Origin: Rhinopomastus cyanomelas
Lineage: Eukaryota; Chordata; Aves; Bucerotiformes; Rhinopomastidae
NCBI GenBank assembly: GCA_013400115.1
Contig: VXBP01000281.1
Span: 89,459-153,458, forward strand
Direction of reading: 5' to 3'
DNA length: 64,000 nt
Positions 37,668 through 50,727 of the stretch are shown piece by piece. Numbering within the stretch: the first letter of the stretch is position 1; each line of letters opens with the position of its first letter. The notes beneath the pieces are model-generated. The model ran no database searches. It worked only from the letters and a program-made list of their open reading frames with translations, and was not told the DNA's origin. A program made the position numbers and the translations under genes.

Positions 37668-37876
37668 TGGAAGTATTTCACAGGCAGAGGTGCATTTAAA
37701 TGGTGAGAGCCTGGAATGGGTTGCCCAGGAAAGTGGTTGGGGCCCCATCCCTGGAGGTGTTTAAGGACAGGCTGGATGGGGTTCAGGCAGGGTGGGGTGT
37801 CCCTGCCCATGTTGGGGGGGTTGGAACTGGATGATCAGGTGGTCCCTTCCAACCCTGAGTGATTCTGATTCTATAA
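37668..37876 (+). mobile_element. CR1 LINE 3' end (outer of a tandem pair)
   Basis: TGGAATGGGTTGCCCAGGAA, CATCCCTGGAGGTGTTTAAG, GGTTGGAACTGGATGATCAG and the tail GATTCTGATTCTATAA. Immediately followed by a second CR1 end. Confidence 0.92.
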
Positions 37877-37976
37877 CTTCTCCAGTGAAGTGATCTTGCT
37901 GTGGCAGGGGGATTGGACTAGATGATCTTTCGGGGTCCCTTCCAATCCCTAATGATCCTACAATTCTATGGTTCTA
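37877..37976 (+). mobile_element. CR1 LINE 3' end (inserted behind the previous one)
   Basis: GTGATCTTGCTGTGGCAGGG, then TTTCGGGGTCCCTTCCAATC and a tail of imperfect ATTCTATG units. Its 5' end abuts the terminal repeat of the preceding copy. Confidence 0.92.
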
Positions 37977-39469
37977 AATATACACATTAAGATTGGTATC
38001 TTCTCGTTTATCACCTACTGATTTTAAGACTAGTGTAAGAGAAAGCCATACCCATAGCAGATCTATAACTAAGATTTACAAATACTGTAAACATCTACAG
38101 ATGTTTAAGATTTTTATGATTACAGATTGTAAGCCTCATCATCAGATAAATGCAGCCTTACGAGGAAAACAGAAAAAATACCATGTTTAGGTATTGTAAT
38201 TAAATGACATTTAAATCCATCCCCTCCACGTTCTTTGGAGAACAGAAAATATGTGACTGTGTTTATACTGGTAAATTAGGGCTATCTACTAAAACTGGAG
38301 CCTTAGCTGCACACAGTATGTGCACAAGATAGCAGAGTAAAGAAAAAAAGAAAATCTAACTAATAAATAATAATGATCCCACGGATGCCATATTGTAAAG
38401 TTTCAGCCCTCCCTCCAGATCACTTATGGTCTTTTTAAATTTTTCTCTGCCTACAGTTGCACAGCAAATTTTTATTTTCTATGGTAACGCTGTTCTCCAA
38501 GAGAGTCTGAATTAAACTCGGACAACACCATCTCAACACCCTCACAATGACACTGACATTCCCACACTCTCTGTACCTGCTGGGTTTTATCATCAGACAA
38601 CAGTGATTTTAGAGAGCAGATGGCTCTCCGTTACGTGTGTTCCCCTTTCTACCCCCCTGCTCTATTCTTACAAAGGTTGCTGGAAAAATAGCATTTTCTA
38701 AACTGTAGTGTCCTCTCTGTGGTGTCCTCCTGACATCCACAGTGATGTAGAGCAGCAGTGTCTACTACTGGGTGCTGTTACAAGTGACACTCTCTCTTCC
38801 CTGTAGCTGTTCTAGTGGCATCACATTTAAAGCAATAAAGCAGTCTAAGATCACAAGCATGCCAGGATGAAGTAAACCTGCTAGGTATATCAGTTAATAA
38901 CTTCTGTCAAACTAGACCACAAGCTCCAATTTGACACAATTTCTTTGTGATGTCTAAAGAATCTACGTATTTATTAACTTACTGCACTACACTTCTGTTT
39001 GATACTTCCACATCTGTGGCAGGAAGTAAACCCATTAAATAGAATGTAGTTGTACATACAGGTATGTTGTGATACTTAACTAGTCAGTGATTAAACTTCT
39101 CGTTTCATATTAAAAAACAAAGTTGCCAGGTATTTTCACACCCCTGATTCTCATGCTCATGGCTGAGATGCACAGATGCTTTATCAGCAAATCAAAGCCC
39201 AACAAGATACAGCTGATAAAGACCACAGCAGATTTTATGGCAACATCCAGGAGTGAAAGGCAAGTAACTCATTAGGAAGAAGAGCTGTATTCAATTACCT
39301 AATAATAAACTCCCTTGCTCATCAAACACATTACATACAGTGCTGGTATGCTGAAATCTCTGATAACTTAAACCAACTTTTTGGTATTGTTGGGGCTTTA
39401 GGAAAAGCTAGCTACACCTAGGGTTTTTTTAATACTAGTTGTTGCTTAAAACGTCACCTATGCATGGAT

Positions 39470-40740
39470 TATACTGCAACACAATGTCCAGAAACTCTCA
39501 ACACTCTCTTCAGCCACCCCTGGACAGAACTCAATACATTCCAGTTGCTCTCACATGTAAAAAGCAACTCCAACACCTCACTCTGCAGGCATGTCTTTCC
39601 TGAACAGGACCTAGCTGTCCATGGCCACATCATGCGAGCTGTCCCACCAGGTCTCCGTAATTGCCACCAGATCATAATCACCTACCTGGACACAGATTTC
39701 TAACTCCTCCTGCTTATTCCCCATGCTGCATGCATTTCAGGGAGCGAGCAGAGCACTCTGATTTCACCTCAGAGAGGTGTGATGCTTCCTGGTTTTCATC
39801 AGTACTAGAGCATTGCCCCACTGGTGCTTGCCCAGCTATAACCCAGTCCCCTTACGAGACTAGTTTAAACCTCTCTGAACGAGCCCTGCCAATTCCTGTC
39901 CCAGAACCCTTTTTCCCTCCTGAGATAAACCTTTCCCATTCATCACTGTCAGGTCTGGTGTCTTATAAAATCAGACACTACAGCAGAACACAAAGCTCTG
40001 CCTGTAGCACCAGTCTCACAGACAGGCATTTATGGACTGAATCCTTCTATTCCAGCCCATGTCCTCTCCCAAAAATACAAGTAGAGAAAATAATTTGCAC
40101 TGCAGACTCTTTCACCAACTGTCCCAAGGCCTTGAAGTCTTTCTTGATACCCTTCAGGCTACAGAAAGCAGCTTCTTTCTCACCTGTCTGGAAGACTAGC
40201 AGCAGATAATAGCCAGTTGATTGCACCAGGTTAGGGAGTGTCTAATCTCTGATATGGGCTGCAGGTAGACTGCAGACTTCCCTGCGATGAGGATCAACTC
40301 TTCACACTGGGCCCTCAGTTTTCTTCAGGAGTGAGTCTTCAACAACTAGAACACTTCTTCTTTGTGGAAGAGGCTGTCATATTGCTAGAAGGCCTATCCA
40401 GTTGTGGTAAGACCTCTGGAACAGGCTGCATCTATATCCCTGTTAGGCTGAATGTCTTCCAGGAGGGCCTCATATCTATTTTGCAGAGGCATCTTGGGAA
40501 TTGAGGCAGGCAACGGGGGTGCTCACCTTCTCCCATGGCCTAGAACTTGCCTCCACTCACCCTTTTAGGCTATCTTCCATCCAAGATGGTAGGATACAGG
40601 GGCCCCTTGATCCTGGGTATTATTTGGCTGTTGCATGGAGTGCAGAGCCTGGGTCCACCAGTCTATCTCTATGTCAGCCTCCCTAAAGTTCCTGAGCCTC
40701 ACCCTCTTAGCTTAATCCACAAGAGACGCTGACTCCTGAT
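39470..40740 (-). mobile_element. CR1 LINE internal fragment: ORF1 to start of ORF2 endonuclease
   Basis: On the minus strand, in 5' to 3' order: an ORF1-type segment (about 40740-40540, similar to 55080-55200), the ORF1 esterase-like part (EVCSLPAAHIRD near 40300, LPNLVQSTGYYLLLV near 40210-40250), then the ORF2 endonuclease start (SMGNKQEELEIC near 39730, DYDLVAITETWWDSS near 39650, GVALYVREQLECIE-type residues near 39540). Many stops break it. It has no 3' end, which is unusual for CR1. The 182-codon frame on the plus strand at 39661-40209 is its antisense shadow. Confidence 0.8.
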
Positions 40741-40899
40741 AGGCCTCTCCTTCCTCCATTGGGTTTCCCTGGGTCAGGGAACCATCCCATCCACCTCAAA
40801 AAAGAAAGAAAAAGTAGCACTGTGGCCATGGAATTTCCCGGTCCCGGCACTCTTGTTGTTCACAGTCTGAGAAGCAATTATCTGGAAGGAAGTTGGAGC

Positions 40900-41124
40900 A
40901 AGGACATGAACAACTTCTCCCTGATGGCAAGTGATAGGACCAGAGAAAATCGTTGCAGGCTGCACTAGGGGAGCTTCAGGCTGGATATTTGTAAGAATTT
41001 ATTCACCAAAATGGTCTTTGGAAAAGGGTGACCTGTTGCTTAAGGACCTGACAGTGCTGGGTTAATGGTTGGACTTGCTGGTCTTAAAGGTTCCTTCCAA
41101 GCAAAGAGGTTTAGTGATTCTGTG
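40900..41124 (+). mobile_element. CR1 LINE 3' end, old
   Basis: GCAAGTGATAGGACCAGAGA, GCACTAGGGGAGCTTCAGGC, GGTTGGACTTGCTGGTCTTA and the tail TAGTGATTCTGTGG match an older CR1 3' portion. Confidence 0.85.
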
Positions 41125-44100
41125 GTAGCTGTATCCACACACCTCCATCTCTACACATGCAAAACCCATACCTTCATTTTCAGTAACACTGACGTGACAT
41201 GACATATAACCAGTGCACACAGGCACAGCAAAACATGTTTGGGGAGTAGCCTGCATTTCCATTATAGTCATTATCACCACCGTTCAGATATTCTTTGAAA
41301 AGGAAGCATTTTCTCCCTTTTTATATCAGAAATGGACTGTATGGGTATTCCATGGCACTTGACATGTTCACATTTGTAAATGAAGTAACAGAGAATGATA
41401 CTTCAGGCAAACAGCTTTTCTTTATCATAGTTTTCACAGGTTTTCAAATGCACAGACCATATTTGGGCTAATTTATAGCTTTAGTATCTTCATTAAGAGG
41501 CAGTTATGGTTGCCATTCCATTTAAATTTGCAAATGGTTGCCCATGTTTTCATTTTTAGTAGATCAGAGCTCGCTGTTCTAACATCCCTGTGCCTAGAAG
41601 TAATTTCCATCTTGTCACAAACAGCAAAAGATGAGCACAGCTACATGGATCACAACTATTTCAAAATAATGAGTCTATGACACTGGCTGCTAGCATTACT
41701 GGTGCTGAACTACAGAGCAGATGCTTGAAGATACTCCTCCCCTTCTTGGTCTCTACAAAGGCACTCTGCTACCAAAGGCAGTTTCTTCTGAATTTGGTCT
41801 ATACCCCAGCTACCCTCTCAGCCAGGTCACCCTTGTGGCAAACACATTCATTGTCCACCTTTTCGCTCAAGTCAATTGACGTCAGTCTCTGGTTAGTACA
41901 AGAGCTAACGCTGCCTCCCAAGAAGAGCTTCTCTCCGTTGCCATAGAGAAGTCAGCAGGACCATTTGGAGCACCCTGGTACATCCTGGAAGCCTGCATGG
42001 TGTCACCAAATATGACGTGCTCTTCTGAGCCATCACTGGAAAGTCATCTTGGGTAAATACTATCAGATGCTTCTGTCTGAATCAAGACTTAGGTCCTAAC
42101 CACGGCAATTAAATGCACATTAATTTTGAAGTGATGGCCTAATCTAGAAATATGTCTTAGGAAAAAAAAGCATTATATGTTTCTTGATTTGTACATGATC
42201 CATCTAGCTTAAACAATTGGCTTTTATTGAGTTCTTTTACTCATCTAGGGGTGAGGGCTAGGGGCCTGTTTGGCAACAGCCAGTCAGGCTTTGTCTAGTG
42301 TCTGACATTCCGGATTTTACTTTTTGGCTGGCAGTGAACTGACAGAGGTGGTCCCAGCAGTCAGTCAGCTTCTGAATGACAGCTGAGCTATTCTTACAGC
42401 TACCTTGTGTCTTCATAGGTGCCACCAGGGTGTCACCCAGCAACCTCCTCTCCTAACACCATGTAAGACAGTACACAAACCCATTCAGTCAGGGCTTCAC
42501 TGCGGTGCACTCAAGGTCCAAACTGAATTTTAAAGCAAAAGTAAATCAATTGGGTTTTTACAAAGTTTACAATGTCTTTGGCCTGAGGGAGATGCAGGAG
42601 ATGCAGCAGCTGGTAGGTTGCTAGCCCAGGTTATCCATGCAATTGCCACAATACTGTGCACTGTAGATCCCCTCTCATTCAAGCCAAACAAACCTACAAG
42701 GAAGCAAATGCTGAGAACCTGTAATGCCTCATGAAAAATGGTACGTCTGTACCACAGTAACTGCACCAGGTAATCTTTCAGTCAGGAGCATGCTGTGGAG
42801 CAACAAGTGAGCCAGCAGGGTTACTGCCACAGGGTACAGTACAGCTCTGTTGGCCCTTTGAGCCATGGGCACAGAAAGGTGTTGCACCAGAGTGGCTACA
42901 TCTCTCATACATTTTCATGCAGCTTTCCACTGATTGTCTACTTCTTTCTTTTTACTGCTCAACTACCTGTCTTTCCAAGCACTGGAGCTATCTGAATTTT
43001 GAGGCGTTGTTCACAACAACTTGCCACGTTGTACTGACAAAGTAGATGAGAAGATGACTCCTCTCCCCCATCACAAATTTCTTCTTTGTTGTGGTCAATA
43101 CCTTGCAGGAATCTAATGCTGGGTGGCACAGCATACCCACAACCACAAGGATCATATCAGCGTGCAAGAAAACTGACATTTATGATTTCCTCCTTCATTT
43201 CAGTTGTGGGCTTTCAATCATATGTCCAACATCTCCAAAACCTTAACAGCCTGCCTTTTCTTGTGGTGCATTTCCAATAGAATCCACCTCAAAAACAAGG
43301 TGCCAGTCTTCATACAAGGAGATGATTGGGAGAGGGGCACGGCTGTCAAACAGACTTTCACAAACTCCCCAATGAATTTTGTCTGGTTTTTGAGATTTAA
43401 AGTATCTTCGCAGTGCTGAGGATGACCATGACTAATAGGAACATGGGTCTTGTCTCTAATGGGCTTTTAATCAGGAAGCTCACAGCATGTGAGCATAACC
43501 CTGTCTTTTGTATCGATGATGCAGCTGAAGTACAACAGCTTGGGAAGAACAGCTGATGCCTAAGCTGAGAAAAGCTACAAACACAGAGCCAAGAAAGCAA
43601 AACAAAAAAGAGCCTGGAATCAAAGAGGAACCACCTGCCAGAAAAATAAAGGAGTAGGTGGGGAGACCTGGAGAGAGCAAACCTGTGGAAACCGTGAGTG
43701 ACCTGAGTTAATAGGCTTTATGGGGGAGGAGTGGGCTGCAAGCAATTGCTCTTGTGTTCAAAATCCTAGTGAAGGGATGAGTCAGAAACTTTGATTGAAT
43801 TTTGCCTTGAGTACACCCCCAGACTGGTTATTATAAAGCTTCAGGGAGCTTATAACAATAACTGTACAGTGAATCAATGGGCATATTAAGCACCTCCAAG
43901 CGCCCAAAAATCTGAAGAACATCTGCCAAACCCTATGTCCTTTCACTCAAGGTTTCCTGCAGCTCTAATTAGCCTGTCTAACTGCTCTTCTTTGTTTAGT
44001 AAGGTTTAGACAGGTAACTGAGTGGCAGCTGCATTAAGGAGTGCCGCAGATTACCTGGCAATGCTCTTCACCAACCTCTTCTGGGGCTTCCGGAAGCAGA

Positions 44101-46270
44101 AAGCCTCAGGAATTAACTCAGAAAGATAACTGCCCAGAAACTACTAAATACTTTTGAAGCACCTCAGGATGACACCATTCGGTGAATGAGAAGTTGTATC
44201 ACGTCCTTCAATGACTGTTCTTTAACTGCTTTTACTTTCATCTCTTTCTGCTTCCCATCCTCCTTCCCAGGCCGTGGGCAAGGTGACTTGCTCAGCAAGT
44301 TCTACCACACTGAAATCTTCAGTGAAAGCTGCTGGTGAACACCCACTTAGTCACATCAGGCAGTCCTAACGGGCCAAGGGAGGCAAAAGCTGTTCCAACA
44401 GGTTTCCTGCTTGGGCAAGGCATGTGCTCTGACCACAGAGAGGCTTTCCACTGAACTACTCAATTAGGAAGAAGGGCTTCCCATGCCTTCAGATTGAAAG
44501 TCTGAGGAAGCTCAGTGTCCAACCAGGATCTCCTCTGAGAACGTGACTTACACCAAATTAAAACAAGGTGCACCATTTTAAAATCTGACAGGATACTAGA
44601 GACAGCCACTCATTCATTCACAATGAATGACACTTCATTCCCTCAGTGCTGGGGGGCTTGTAGAGAGAAACAAGGGAACAAACCAGGACCTGAAGGAGAC
44701 ACACAGCTTTTGTACATGATGAACTACATGATGAACTTCAACTGGTTCGACTTGTCTGCTTTTCATAGTTTCAGTTTGTGGGCAGAGACGGTGGCAGCAG
44801 GTTACGACTTGCTCCTCCAAGTTGACTTGGTGAATATAGTGCCCCTCTGCTGCAGGGGCCAGCCTGAGCTGTGCCTCCAGACTTTGCTCTGAAACAAGTG
44901 AGAACATCCCTCTCAAAAGAGAGACAACACTTGCAAGCAGCACAGGCCCCTCTGCAATGAGCAAACACCTCATTTTTCAAAAAATGAAACTCCCTGTGAC
45001 ACAATTACAGGTTTTTGGTTGTTTCCTAACCCATTTAAGCCAAGCTCATGGATTTTTAAGGGTGTTGGCACAGCAGTTCAGCTAGCTGGTTTCCAATCTT
45101 ACTTTTAGTTAGGGCCTAAGAGATGACATGGAGGCAGCTACATGACTAGATGGGAGACAGGAGGGAGGCAACAGGAGAAAGGAAGCGTTAAAGGAACTTT
45201 GGCATGCTGGAAGGACTAGGGGAGAACACTCTGAAGGAAATGTTTTCACAGAAAACTATTTGTGCTAGATGTTGCTGCCTAAATTTGTATTTTAATCCCA
45301 CATTTAACGCGGTTCTTTTCTTCCTTCTTCTCTGGATTGACTCAGCCAAGGTACACGGCTGCATCATCACTTGAGCTAGTTGCAACAGGACACGAGACTG
45401 GCCAAAATCAAATCCTTTTAGCAGCAGCTCGCAGTTGCATAGGTTGAGTAGAAGGTTAAATACACTCTCAGGAAATAGGATGGCATAATTTCATGCCATC
45501 AAGAATCTGATGCCTTGCACTTTGTTCTGAGCCAAAAAATTAACCCCACAGCCTGAAAATGCAGGGCCTTCAGGAATCCTTTTCACAGAGCAGATTTAAA
45601 ACCATGAGTCTTCTCTCACAAGACTTCTGAAAGCACTGGGGAGGCACCATCTCCTTCCATAAAAAACTGAAGGGGAAAAAATCCCACTCAGATTCATCCT
45701 TAGGTAAATTCATAGGAGAATCTCTTCTACTACTAGAATCAGGTGTATTTATGAGATGAAGAGGTTTGAAACGAACAAAAGAAGTTGGTTTCCACACTTC
45801 ATGTAAAGAGGTTGTGGAAGTTCTCACTGTGGTAAGCTGTGAGCGCTGAAGGTGTGCATAGTTCAAAAAGCAGCAGGACAAATCCAAGGGAAAGACAGGT
45901 CACTAAGAGCTATTAAGTACAACCCTATCACATTTGGCTCTTAATGTCCCTGAGGATCACACCACTATAAAAGCTTGAAGAGCAGGGAGCCACTGCACGT
46001 TTGCACACCACCTCCTAAATACGCGCTACTGGCTATTATGGGATCACTGGGCTAAATGAGGCTTTGCTCTGACCCACGACAGCCACTGCTATTGAATAGA
46101 AATGGATTCTATAGAGTTAACTTATTGTCATCTAAAACTGGCATTGATTGGTGCTTTCTTCACAGCAACTAACATACAAAAGCTTCTGCCAGCTGTGTTC
46201 TCAGACTACCTGTCGTTTACTGGGCTTCTTACAAGAAAGAAAAAACAGATGAGGGTAAAAAAGAAATTAT

Positions 46271-46600
46271 TATAGAATCATTTAGGCTTGAAAAGACCTT
46301 CAAGATCATTATGTCCAGCCATTAACCCAGCTGTACCAAGCCTGCTGCTAAACCCTGTCCCTAAGCTCCATACCTACACAACCACTACACACATCCAGGG
46401 ATGGCAATTTAGCTGCCTCCCAGGTCAGCCTGCTCCAATATCTGACTACTCTTTCAATGAAGAAGTTTTTCCTAATGTCTAACCTAAAGTTCCTCTGGCA
46501 TAACTCGAGGCCATTTCCTTTTGTCCCATCACTCTGAGAAAAGACATCCGCTTCTCTATAACCTCCTTTCAGGATGCAACCAAAGTTGCAACTTCCACAT
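46271..46600 (-). mobile_element. CR1 LINE 3' portion, about 330 bp
   Basis: The plus strand starts TATAGAATCATTTAGGCTTG, then AAAAGACCTTCAAGATCATT, CAGCCTGCTCCAATATCTGA and AATGAAGAAGTTTTTCCTAA. Inverted, moderately old. Confidence 0.9.
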
Positions 46601-49063
46601 CCCACAGCTACTGAAGAGGGCAGGCTATACCCCCATCACCTACTAAAAGCAGGTCACTACGCACTAAAGCGGGTGACATTCATGGGCCCGGAAAGAACGA
46701 GCCACTCTGTCACCCAGAAGAAATGAGTTTGCTTGTTTCAGTCACTCTTCCTCACAACCCTTGAACTCCCCTTGTCTTTGAACAGAGCCAAACCACATAA
46801 GCAGGCAACAGGCAGAAATGCAGACAGAGAGGACACTACAAATACCGATTTAAATGCCTTCTAGTAGACTAATCCATCTCCCCATGGTGCTCATCTATAG
46901 TCTGTCCAGGCTGCCTCACCTGCTCAGTGAGAGGGGTTCATCTCACACTTTGAAGTAGGTGATAAACCGAAGTCCTCTTTGCTTGCAAAATAGTTAGAGC
47001 TCCACAAAGGCATCACAGGAAGGCAAACAACTACATACCACATCCCAAATCTGAGCTCACTCTCTTACAATCAGCTTGCTTATTTTACAGAGAGGCCATT
47101 CTGAACAGACTTTTTTCAATTCCAGATATTTTGACAAAGTGGCTATTCCTCAAATGAATTCTTTTTCCCTCTGGAACCCTAGTTAACTCTGTAAACAGGT
47201 CTCTGTGTACAGCTTTCAATTACTTTTTATTCTGTGGTGCCAAGTAAGACCAGATAGGCATATTCTTAGAAGGCTTTCATGAAAATGTAAATGAACAGCT
47301 CACACTAGTCTGCTGGCTCAACAAATAGGTTGAAGTGTTCAGACACTAATAAATGTATAAAATACACAGAAAAAGCCATCTGTAGCCTTAGAAAAGCTTT
47401 TGTTTTCTTGTTACCACCATCAAACTTGCAATGACTCTCTTTGAGACACCTCCTCTGTTATCTGCATTACTTAGATGACACATGCTTCTAGTAGCTGACC
47501 TGCACAAACGGTATAAATCTAAGCTGAAAAATAAAACCAGACTTTAAAAACGAGACTTGCCTGAAAACACAAGAGTCAACTCCCAGAAAAACATACATGA
47601 CCAGATCTTATCTGGCAAGCTTTTCCCCTCCCAACCTCCTGGATGTCACCACTCATTGTAATGTTGTTTTTTTCATTCCGGCTCAAATACAGCAAAGCTC
47701 TGTTTTTGTCCTCAGACATTACATTATGTATCAGCATTCCTTTGGAAGGATTTCATTATCGCTAGCAAGACAAGAAAACCTTGAAAACACATCTGCTCAC
47801 AGCACCCAACTTTGGGGAATCTAAAGATGATGCACCAAGTGGTATACATCCAGGTTCTTCACTTTTAAACTAAACTATTTCAGCCAAGCAAGAAGCATAA
47901 AAACATAAAACACACATAAAAATGTGATATAAAATATGAACAGAGCAGTTCCTGAAATTCAAACTTCCCAGTTAGACAGGCAATTCTTCACACATCCTTC
48001 CCAGTACACAAACAGTGCAGCATCTAAAGAGGATCCTGAAGGGCTCCAAAAAGGCTTTGTGAGCTTTCAAGGCTGCAGACTCAGTCCTGTCTCTGGCAAT
48101 GCTGCTTCTTCCTACCCACCAACAGGGCTCTGGGCCTTGTCATGGAAGTGTCCCTTCATGCACCTCAGGCACGGTCAATCAGATTAGCTCAGGGACACTT
48201 TCATTCTCACATGAAGCTCACCAAGGCCACTTGCCTGGCATAGTTTCAGGTGTGCCCACACGGACACATCAGCTGGCAGAGCCATGGAGGTCTTCTGCCA
48301 GAGGGAGCCCTGTCACTGGATGTGACATTCTGTACATGCAGTAGGCTGCATCCTTCACCAAAGAGCAAGAAAGATGTGGAACCACATCTCAGAAGTCCAT
48401 GAGGCAAAACCTGGCTTCAAATCAGCAAGTTTCTGGCCCAGATCTGAGCCAGACTCATTAGTCTTCAGCTATTTCTGTCTAGCCTGGAGCATCTCACAGA
48501 TGACGGATATTCAGATCCCAGACAGTCTTCAACACTGAGTGTTTTGGATTCTCAAAAATGAAATCAATCTAATGGGCTACTCTTGCAGCTTTTGCTGAGA
48601 TTAAAGTCAAGTTTTCCAAGGACATGTAATCAGAGCCAAAATTCCCATTTGAACTAAAAGCAAACAGTGTCCATTAAATTCTGTGGACCCTTTACTCAGA
48701 AACAAGAGACCTACAAATACACTTCTTAAGTACAGAAAAAATTGGATTCTGATGCAATCCTGTCAGTCCAGAAGTCTGGCCCTAGGCCTCAGCACTATCG
48801 CTGGCAGAAGCAATCTAGTGCTTGGTCGGTGCCATTCAGTGTCTCCCGCTTCTGCCAGCAGCAACTACAACAACTTAGGTTTAACCACAATATATTTTCC
48901 AGCCTGGTGCCCTACATAATCACAAATGCTGGTGGGAGCACAAAAGACACGGCACAGCGTGGAGGCAGGCATCCCTGACTGAGATTATTTTCCTTCAGTA
49001 GCTTAAAACTACCCTGAGGCTAAGGCAAGTCAGCATGAAGATGGTTCTGGTCACAAAAACACA

Positions 49064-49530
49064 AAATGGCTGAACTTGGAAGGGTCCTCTGGAGGTCACC
49101 CGGTCCAACCACCTGTTCACACTGGGGCACTAGCACTGGTTGCCCAAGGGCCATGTCCAGACAGCTTCTGAGCATTGTCCAGGATGGAAGCTTGCAACCT
49201 CCCTAGGCAACATGCCAAAAAGCATTTCCTTCTGTCAGAGAACTCATCATCTCTCGTCCTGTCACTGGGTACTGCTGAGAAGAGTGGGTTTCTCCCCTCT
49301 GCACTGTCCTTCAAGTATTTATATATATTGATGAGATTCCCCCAAGCCCTCTCCTCTGCAGGCTGAGCAGTCCCAGTTCTCTCAGCCTTTCCTCATAGCA
49401 GATACACTCCAGATGCTTCATCATTGCTGTGGTACTTCTGCTGGACTCTCTCCTGTAGCCCCATACTGGGGCTTTGGCAGACTGAACCAGATGGCAGATA
49501 TGGGTACCACACTCCTTCACCTAGGAAATC
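49064..49530 (-). mobile_element. CR1 LINE 3' portion, about 470 bp
   Basis: Plus-strand AAAATGGCTGAACTTGGAAG begins the inverted 3' end; GTATTTATATATATTGATGA and CAGTCCCAGTTCTCTCAGCC follow. The minus strand reads CICYEERLRELGLLSLQ, a conserved C-terminal ORF2 motif. Confidence 0.92.
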
Positions 49531-50475
49531 TGGAAAGAAGGCAGCATGCAGGGGAGCACGAGTCCCTTTCCAAAAACTGGGGCTATTGGACTGATCACCA
49601 GGCCAAGGACAGCCTGTCCCGGAGTGCTGTGCTTTGTGTTTGACCAACTTCTTAGAGAGCAGCTGTGACTACCAGGCACCACCTAAATGTCACACATGCC
49701 TCAGCCTTAGGCTAAAAAAAATAAATAAATCTATCTTTTCTGGGTAGGAAGATGTTTATGCAAAGACATTCAACACACTCACTATCATTTATTGTTACAG
49801 TGGGTACATCAATCCAAGACAGTTAAAACACTAAGCCTCCAAAGCTCTAGATATTATGTAAATAAACCCTAAATAATTGCCTACATTAAAGTGTGGTTCA
49901 GTGTTCAGCAAGGAAAACAGCTCTTGTTTTCTTTAATTAACTTCTGATTTTATCTATAATTCTAGACTGTTCTGTTTGTTTATTTACATGAAAAGTTATC
50001 CTGCTAGCTGAGTGCCAAAGACACTTTACACTGAAACTGTATGATTAACACCAGCATCTCCAAAAGCTGCTCATCAAATAGATTTATGTGACTAAAGACA
50101 CAAGCCTCTCAACTGTCAGTGAAAGCAAACTGTGCTAACCAGGCACATTATTGCTGGAGACAGTGATTTACAGACACTCTTCTCAACAACAGAGAGAATG
50201 GCTGTGAGGACACCAGTTGATACAGCCAAGAGCCATGACTCACAATGATCCCAAACAGCTCCTTCTGCACTGCAGAGTGAGGCTGCATGCTGAAATGAAA
50301 GGCTTCAACTCATGCTCAGCAGCCAGGAGCTGCAATTGAGCATGTTGTTGTTCATCATCAGATCTTCCTCTGCCTGCACCACCTGCAGGAACAATTCTGT
50401 ACCTCCACTTCTCTGCTTCAGGCCACAATCTGGCTTCTTGTTGCAACTCTACCTTTAGCAGCAACTTAACCCAAA

Positions 50476-50558
50476 AGACTCCACTGCTCTGGCAAAGGTA
50501 TTGGACTAGATGACCTTGCAAGGTCCCTTCCAGTCCCCAACATTCTGCGATTCTGTGA
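50476..50558 (+). mobile_element. CR1 LINE 3' end (outer of a tandem pair)
   Basis: GGTATTGGACTAGATGACCT, TGCAAGGTCCCTTCCAGTCC and the tail ATTCTGCGATTCTGTGA. Confidence 0.92.
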
Positions 50559-50727
50559 ACATCCAAGTATGGTGGTTGAATTGTCATCCCTGGGTGTGTT
50601 TAAAAATCACGTAGATATGGAGCTTACAGACACAGTTTAGCAGTGGGCTTGGTACATTTGGGTTAACAGTTGGGCTCTATGATCTTATAGGTCTTCTCCA
50701 ATATAAACAATTATATAATTCTATGTT
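50559..50727 (+). mobile_element. CR1 LINE 3' end, older, directly behind another
   Basis: CATCCCTGGGTGTGTTTAAA, TTGGGCTCTATGATCTTATA and a tail ending ATATAATTCTATG. It lies head to tail with the preceding CR1 end. Confidence 0.85.

Noticed and set aside
39661..40209. Longest open frame on the plus strand (182 codons)
   Set aside because: It is antisense to CR1 ORF1/ORF2 sequence that reads clearly on the minus strand, and it resembles no protein family.
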